Below, piece after piece: positions 57,627 to 64,000 of a DNA stretch of 64,000 nt. Below the pieces are notes generated by a model. That model did no database searches, was not told the origin of the DNA, and worked only from the letters and a program-made list of their open reading frames with translations. Origin of the DNA: Prochilodus magdalenae (taxonomy: Eukaryota > Chordata > Actinopteri > Characiformes > Prochilodontidae). The stretch covers positions 968,501 through 1,032,500 of the forward strand of contig JAMWET010001300.1 of NCBI GenBank assembly GCA_024036415.1. The letters are read 5' to 3'. The position numbers and the translations under genes are program-made. Position 1 is the stretch's first letter. The number at the start of each line of letters is the position of its first letter.

Positions 57627-59334
57627 GAACGTTGTGTCATACTGCCCCTGAGTGGTGACTCCAAGAACTGTCAGTTTTGCCTCTGACACTTTTCCACTAA
57701 GCTGTGCTATTACTGTGTTAGCACTTGGCCACAAAGCCAGGATGTTGGGGGGGAAAATAAAACGTAACAGTAGTTTATAACTTAAAATGAAAATCATACA
57801 CGTGTGGACTTACTACTTGTGGTGCAGGAAGTCTGACTGGTATATGTTGCATCATTTTTTTCATTTTTGAGATGGCTGACAAAGCTGTATGATTCTAATA
57901 ACAATCATCGGTAACGATCACTGTAGTGGTCTAGCATTTAGAGGATTTCTAGTAAAAATAAGTTTCACTTCCTCTACAAAGAAAACACACCTGCACATTT
58001 TAATGCCCAATTGCTGATTGTTTGCTGAATTATTTCTGAATCACATATTGGAAAAATGAAAGTGTGTGTGTATTTTCACATATAACTTCTAACAAAAATG
58101 TGTTTTGACCAAATGCACCTCTGTAAATGTACAGAGCACTGTTATTCACTGTCATAAAATGACCCTGAAAAGTTCTCAGTATATAGCTATTCAAGGCACA
58201 CTTTGAGGTTAGATGTGATCCCAGCGTTTGATGTGGGGAGAAAAAAGCAGCTTCTTCCCCCAAGTTGCCCTACTGCTGTTATGATAATCATCTGTTCCCA
58301 TTTTTCCCTCTTTATAATTCTTAAGTACCATAGCAGTCATTCCGTTGGCATTGTTAAATGACATCAGTAGTTTTTCCTAGTATAAAAAGTTATAATACAA
58401 CCAACACATCTCTGTGCTAAGTGATTTAATGCTGTGGCTAAATACAGTGTCTATAGGTGGCAAAATGCTAATTTCACCCTGGAAGGAAGTGAAATAAACA
58501 TGCCTGTATTCATCATTAGAGTGAAAAAGTGATCAGGAATTAAAAGATGTAAATCCAGCCCTTTCTTTGGGATCCCATATAAACAACTCTGCCTACAGCC
58601 ACAGGCCTAAAGAAGTACGTTTGACTAGACAAAGCAGAGCTGTTTTGAAGTGTTTCAGGGTGAATATTGTAGAGAAGATGTGAGGGACTGTATAATGCGT
58701 GAGCAAATGTGGGTGGAATGGCCTAAAACCCCACTCAAATGTTTTTACCTCTGAAATAATGAATCAGCAGAGGTAAAAGGAGCTGCCAAAAGTTATCTTG
58801 AATAGGGATTAAGTGTCTATAAAACAACAGGGGAACATCCAATTATATTCAGCATCTGCCAGCATTGGAAGGTAAATTTGTTCGATTCTGTTCTTATTTT
58901 GGGGCACTTAGCATAAGATAAAATAAATGTATAGGAAACAGGAGGTGTGAGCAGTAGCAAATCGGAAAAGAAAGGATAAGTAGATATGAAGGAATGAAAC
59001 AGAACCTAAGAATATATAGTTCTCCACACCAATATGCTACATAACATACATAACTGCTTCTCAGAAATGCAGCAACACACCACAGTATTTTGTGGCCTGA
59101 CATGTCTTAAGCATGTTTATGCATCTGTGTTCATACTACAAATCAGCAGCTTAAGGTTGCCCATACCTTTATGGTTTCATCAGCCTGAATCAGTTTGATC
59201 ATAATGCTGATAATTTCCTGCAGAGGACTATTAGATGGGCTATTCAATAATGTAAAACTTTGTAGGTGTCTGCTTTTAGAGAGGTGATGACTATGCCATG
59301 TCCATCATTAGTCAACAGCAACAGCAGCAGTTTA
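57627..59334. other. kcnip1 intronic DNA
   Basis: No gene or RNA recognised. The frames at 58030-58263 and 58894-59103 lack signatures. Confidence 0.5.
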
Positions 59335-59660
59335 TCCAGCTTTGACAGAATCAGAATACCAGTGGCCAGACAATGCCAAGCCTTGTTCTGCATGTGCTGC
59401 ATCACGATTAGTAGACACAGAGTGCGTGTGCATGACTGTCCTGTCTCCTATTGAAAATGTTTGTCACATCTTGAAGACCAGAATCAGACAACAAGCCCAG
59501 GCAGTCGAGCAGCAAAGGCTTTGTTTCAGGCAAGAATAGAATATTCCATTTTCAAAACTGCAACAATTAGTATCCCCAGTTCCCCAACAATAAAAAGTTG
59601 AAGTGATGTAACACACTGGTAAACATGCTTCTGCTAAACCTTTTGTGCTGCAGGAACCAT
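59335..59660 (+). mobile_element. Tc1/mariner-like transposase C-terminal relic
   Basis: A frame at 59342-59539 contains SPIENVCHILKTRIRQQAQA then VEQQRLCFRQE, matching the NPIEN-type motif (carrying the third catalytic acidic residue of the DDE triad) and the following helix of a fish Tc1-like transposase. After a stop, SKLQQLVSPVP and the GATGTAACACACTGGTAAAC segment continue the same family to its 3' end. The family differs from the five related relics elsewhere in the window. The front half and left terminal repeat are missing. Confidence 0.75.
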
Positions 59661-61643
59661 ATAAAAAACCTAAACAATAAATGATGTTTGTATGTACGTT
59701 TATCAGTAAATAAAACATGACAGATTCTTGTTTTCTGTTTCATTATACAAAATGTCGTAACTTTTCTGGTAAGAGGAAATTTGTAGATTCAGGAATCACA
59801 CGTTTAAACAAAAGATGGGATTTATTCAAGAAGCCTTGGGTCATATGGTATTCGCCAGGGGTTCATAATGTTACTTATATTACCCTGAGACAGATGCAGA
59901 TCCAGTCAGTGGCTAAAGCCCTATTGGACTGGACTAGTTTTCCCCACTTTACCCCAGGGCAACTCATGATTTTAGCTTCAGAGAACACAAGTGTACCCTC
60001 CCTAAGGTGTCTGTACTTAAACTCTATTTTTCCACAGGATATGATTGCATTTTTGCTGAAATGGATTCCCAAAGAGTTAATGTAACCTGAGGTTATTTTT
60101 ATAGATAGTTTTATAGTAGCTACATGATACAGGGATTTACAGAAGTGGGAGCACATATTGTCTAACAAAGTGATTAACGTGCTGCATTAGGATAGGACTA
60201 ATATTTGTAAAATCACTGGTATAAATTTACATTACTGATCTCTCAGATATGCATAACTGATAATGATATTACTTCTGAAAAGTTTGTAATGGTATGTGTC
60301 TTAACATGTCCTACCGCTGCTGAATGTAACTGAATGGTCTGGCTGTGTATATAAACTTAGGGGTACTGTAGAGCAGATTGTAAACTACGTTTTCGTGACC
60401 TGGAATGAGCTGAATTACTCCAGTACATACCATAGATTATAACTTGGCTATGTATTATGGTTTAACCATATTTCAGTTCACATGGGTCAGCAAATTTGCT
60501 TTGGAACCACAACATATTCAAATAGATGTTGAACGCTACCCTCCCTTCCCGTTCCTGCTTCTCAGGTGTAAATCCCACCAGCTTACTCAGGAAGGGGCTG
60601 GACTGAGGGCAGAAGGCAGGATTATGAAGAAAGACCTTTTATTTTGTGTTTCAGAGGACGCCGTGGTCATAACCTCCAGGCTGAGCCTTTCAAGTGCATG
60701 GTTATATTCTGACAGAGCTAGAACCAGTTTGTACTCTCTGATCAATTTCTGCATATTTACCCTTTTCTGTGTCATGTTGCTTTATGCTAACACATGGTAG
60801 TTTTTATGTTTTTTATATAAAGTATATATATCTTTTGAGGAGTCTTTTAAATGCTCGTTTTCCTTCCTGTATTTACACCTTCAACTACAAGAATGGGTTT
60901 AAATCAAAACAGAATAATTGTTCCCTTATGGCAACATAATGTGACAGTGAATTTATAATATACACTAGAGGAATAAATTAACTTCCACAGGACACCCTGG
61001 ACATTTCATTCTGAATTGATGTTTTTATATGTACATTGAATTTTTCAAACAACGCTGGCATTCTTTATAGAGTTTAAAAGCCTGCATGGATGTGGCCATA
61101 CAGTCTTGTTACAGTGTGAGCCTTTATCAACCTCCCAAGTGAAGACTCTATAATACTTAGAGATTGTGTTCAAATCATGCAACATTAAACATATTGTATG
61201 ACCTGTTACATCTAAAATGTAAAACTTACCTGCAGGTGTTTTTTGCTTCGTTTAAGTAATGTTAATAAGCCATTTTTTCTCGTTATATTGGCAGATTATT
61301 TTGTTTAACTTATTTGGTAGTTGTTTTTATATTATTTTCTATACTTAATATATAATTAACCCTTTTATACATCTTTGACTGTGACGCTCTTGTTTTTTAT
61401 ACAAGGATGATGAACATGTAAACTCAAATAATGAAAGAATAGCCCTGACACTCTTCAAGTAATATTTTGCTGCTGTGACAGCTAGTACCTGTGGGACCCC
61501 CTCAAAGAAATCTCACTGCTGTTTGTTTATCCTTTGAGAAAACTATGACTTTTTTAGATGATGACTCACAGATTGCTCATCCAAACATGCCATCATTCCA
61601 TCTTTTCCAGTATTCCATCTAAACTGCCTAAAGTTATACATAC
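59661..61643. other. kcnip1 intronic DNA
   Basis: The two largest frames here (122 codons at 59717-60085 and 118 codons at 60444-60800) have no recognisable domain and no paired splice signals that I can support. The 97-codon antisense frame at 59875-60168 overlaps the first. No gene is called. Confidence 0.5.
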
Positions 61644-62384
61644 TAGGACTGCATGATATTAGCATAAAGTGTGATGTTTAATACTGTCAGATATCACAAT
61701 GACAGGATGAAGTGATACATTAAAATAGAGTTTTCTGTCTGGATGTAACACAGGTACAGACAGAATTAAGTGTAAACAGAAATCTAAATAACCTCCTATT
61801 TAAACAAATAGCAAAGTACCCCATTACATAAGCACCATTCTCTACAAACATCAGAACTGCATGTTCTTTATGCACTGAAAGCCTGAGGAGCCGTCAGCTT
61901 TTTCTAGAAAGCCTATAAAAGCAATAAATATAAAACGTCATATTTAATATTTTATATTTTGGTGTCACACACATCAGGTTGTATTTAGTTTAAGTTTGTT
62001 GTTGTAAATGCTTTTAGTTGAATGTAGTTAGGTGCGTTGTCCTTAGTTGGTCCTGGTTATTTTGAAGGGCTCTTGGGGGGACGTAGCGAGCTTCAGTATG
62101 CCCAGCTAACTAACAGAGCCTGAGCTAGCCTATGCGCTGTGTGTTGCCGTGTGCTGTTTTGATTTGAGTTTTAACCACTTGTGAACATATCTACGTATAT
62201 GGTAATTGCCAACATATGTGAAGTTGCTCATCTCCCATGTGGGAGAACAGAGTTCAATCCTGGTGCAAGGAGAGCACTCATTAGACTTTTTTGGTCTGGG
62301 CTGATTTGATCTGTTCTGTCATCATTGCTCTGATGAAGCTTATAATGCAGCAACAATAAAAATGAGATTTATCGTTCGGCCCTA
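61644..62384. mobile_element. hAT-like non-autonomous element
   Basis: The left end TAGGACTGCATGATATTA and the complement of the right end TAGGGCCGAACGATAAAT agree at most positions, forming imperfect inverted repeats, and the TAGGGC-type terminus resembles the element at 2607-3612. A clear 8-bp duplication could not be found, so the insertion is older or the borders are slightly off. Inside, near 62231-62260, is a tRNA-like arm described under findings. No transposase frame is present. Confidence 0.5.
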
Positions 62385-62825
62385 AGGCATATTACCTGGT
62401 GATTGCAGCTATCAGATCAGTAAGCCTTTTGTGATTAGAAGGAAAATCTGTCTCACAACTTTAGATTAATAGGCTGTGAGATTAGTCATTCCAGCTCATG
62501 TGGGGATTCCAGCACTTTTCAGGTTGTCTTGCCCTCTATTTAGTGCTGCCTTTGCACATTTCTATCAGGAGAAATAACTAAGCGGAATTGCAAATGAAGG
62601 TTGTCAGATGTTACATAGCGCTGATTTAAATGATACGGTCTCTGTGCTTTAAAGCTCTCCAGTTGAGGAATTGCTTATGAATTTTAAATAATATAGACTG
62701 ACTTTGCTTTTGCATGATTATGGCTCATAATAAGTGGCGCTCGTCAGTGCGGTGTTGATCATCAGTTATCTGGCATGGGTTTAGTTGGCAGACGTGGACA
62801 GTTTGAACGCAGCCCATGCTTTTAT
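62385..62825. other. Non-coding DNA upstream of exon 1B
   Basis: Mixed sequence with no recognised feature. It may hold promoter-proximal elements of exon 1B, but none can be named. Confidence 0.45.
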
Positions 62826-63220
62826 CCACTCTCCACTGTCCCTTTCTCTCCCCCTCCGCCTCCTCCCTCTTCTCCTCCTCCTTCTCCTGCTCTGCCTCCT
62901 TTTTCTCCAGCCGCACTTGTGAAAACAGCATGCAACAGTCAGCGCTAATAGAAAGCGTGCACAGATTCATTTATCTAATTCCTCAAGTGAGTCAAAGTTA
63001 AAGGAGCGCTCCGTGAGAGGAAAACAAACCATCATCTTGTCAAAGTTCAGAGAGGACCACTGTGCAGCCGCCTTCTGCCGGTGTGTCCCACGGAGCGAGG
63101 AGGAGGGACAGGAGCTAACGGAGGAGACTTGGTCACTCTGGTTGTGAGAAAGGTGCGGGTTATTCTGAAGCAAAAGACACCTCAGCGGGAGCAGAGCAGA
63201 TAGAGAAGGGAAGGGGCAGG
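62826..63220 (+). promoter_or_regulatory. Putative promoter and 5' UTR of kcnip1 exon 1B
   Basis: A C/T-rich block (62834-62910, CCTCCTCC-type) leads into a locally GC-richer stretch (63001-63220), unlike the AT-rich intron on either side. This fits a TATA-less promoter and 5' UTR. An in-frame TAA at 63116-63118, with no in-frame ATG after it until 63221, supports the chosen start. A 23-codon upstream ORF (ATG 62930, stop 62999-63001) would be in the mRNA only if transcription starts before it. The minus-strand frame at 62725-62970 is the complement of the pyrimidine block and is not credible. Confidence 0.5.
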
Positions 63221-63278
63221 ATGGGTGCGCTAATGGTCATTTTCTCTCTCCAGCCGAAACAAAAGAGAAAAAGGAGAG
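63221..63278 (+). CDS. kcnip1: kcnip1 alternative first coding exon 1B (partial CDS)
   Basis: Encodes the other variable N terminus of KChIP1, 19 residues: MGALMVIFSLQPKQKRKRR. It aligns along its length with mammalian KChIP1 MGAVMGTF...LQTKQRRPSK, one residue shorter. In mammals Gly2 is N-myristoylated, directing KChIP1 to vesicles and membranes. Gly2 is kept here and followed by a hydrophobic stretch and a strongly basic tail (KQKRKRR), consistent with lipid-plus-charge membrane binding. Position 6 is Val rather than the mammalian Gly. The exon ends in one G of a split codon before donor GTAAGT, the same phase as exon 1A, so both can join one common downstream exon encoding the Kv4-binding EF-hand core. 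A at -3 and G at +4 give a strong start context. Too short to stand out in an ORF search. Assignment rests on this N terminus plus exon 1A; the paralogue (a or b) is undecided. Confidence 0.82.
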
Positions 63279-63945
63279 GTAAGTGATTAGAAGCCTTGCT
63301 TCTTAACTTGATTAATATAAAGAAGCGTTAGAAATGAGGAATATTATAAAGAAGAATGGTTAAGCTGATTGCTTTTGTTCTGATGACATCACAACATTAT
63401 GTAATGTATTACATCTACAGTGCTTTAATAAGACATAGTTATGACTTTAAGCATCTACAGTATTTTATGTTTAAATAACTTTTTCTATGTGTTTATGTGT
63501 ATAAATCAAGTGGTCATTTTAAAACACTATCAGAGTTTCGAAGCTAATATCTAAAATCTCGGTACATGGCCGTTATATAACCTGCAAGGAGTGCAAAATG
63601 TCAGTGCCACAGTATTTTCAGTCATGCAGTGGAGAAATAAAGGTCTTTTGGTGAGATCTGAGGGATTTTTGAGTAGGTGCTTTAATTCAGCCTCTATCTG
63701 GAGAAGATCCTAAAGTAACTCTACACCAACGCTAGATGACCCTGCCATGAGGAGCTTCTTTCTCCTGTCTTGATGTTGTTTTTATTTTCTTAAATAATGG
63801 TCCGAAGTTCTGAATGCTTTCAGAAATAATTCTGAAGTTTATGAAGTTAGTTTTTTATGGTGGCACCATCTTCAGTACCTTTAGTTAGGTGACATAATGG
63901 TATCATCAATCTGTTGTCCTGATTCCAGCTGGTTTTCCATTTAAA

Positions 63946-63948
<3 letters not shown>
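63279..63948. other. kcnip1 intron after exon 1B
   Basis: Starts with donor GTAAGTGA. No further exon, including the small mammalian cassette encoding IAWWYYQYQR, is visible before the window ends. Confidence 0.55.

Positions 63949-64000
<52 letters not shown>
63949..64000. repeat. (AT)n microsatellite running off the window
   Basis: Alternating AT from 63949 to the last base; its full length is unknown. Confidence 0.95.

Noticed and set aside
59717..60085. 122-codon + strand frame
   Set aside because: No signature, no initiator context or splice support, and an overlapping antisense frame. Not distinguishable from chance.
60444..60800. 118-codon + strand frame with a hydrophobic end
   Set aside because: The hydrophobic tail comes from T-rich DNA; no family match and no neighbouring exon signals.
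62725..62970. Glu-Lys-rich minus-strand frame resembling a coiled coil
   Set aside because: The charged run is just the complement of the pyrimidine block upstream of exon 1B.

Overview
The window looks like vertebrate, almost certainly teleost, nuclear DNA. It is AT-rich and intron-like, with almost no long open reading frames. It carries long GT, GA, CT, CA and AT microsatellites and many decayed interspersed repeats of types common in fish: Tc1-like, hAT-like and piggyBac-like elements and LINE 3' tails. A more precise host (perhaps an ostariophysan such as a characin or catfish) is only a guess from repeat flavour.

The gene content I can support is the 5' part of one + strand gene, best read as kcnip1 (Kv channel-interacting protein 1, KChIP1). 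Two short alternative first coding exons are visible. Exon 1A (17884-17968) starts MSCRKRCKRE and ends in ITGTLNA. Exon 1B (63221-63278) starts MGALMVIF and ends in KQKRKRR. They resemble the two alternative amino termini I know for mammalian KCNIP1 (MSGCSKRC...ITGTLSK and MGAVMGTF...KQRRPSK). Both end after a single G of a split codon, followed by a consensus GT donor, so both can join the same downstream exon, where mammals have Asp. That common exon and the whole EF-hand body lie beyond position 64000.

Layout: 1-17290 is probably intergenic or far-upstream DNA, with an intact-looking hAT-like element (2607-3612), Tc1-like relics (4320-5064, 8570-9405, 9800-10390, 14215-14905), a LINE-like 3' tail (12060-12421) and a pyrimidine-rich block (16880-17290). 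17291-17883 holds the putative promoter and 5' UTR of exon 1A, with three upstream ORFs. From 17969 to 63220 is about 45 kb of intron relative to exon 1A, with further transposon relics, microsatellites and several complex, non-repetitive blocks that may be conserved enhancers. 62826-63220 is the putative promoter and 5' UTR of exon 1B, and 63279-64000 is the start of the following intron, ending in an AT repeat.

If the reading is right, promoter choice sets the N terminus. 1A gives a cysteine-containing, basic and hydrophobic anchor; 1B gives a potential N-myristoylated terminus. The calcium-binding, Kv4-binding core would be shared. I found no bacterial-type operon, CRISPR array, RNA gene or clearly novel system.
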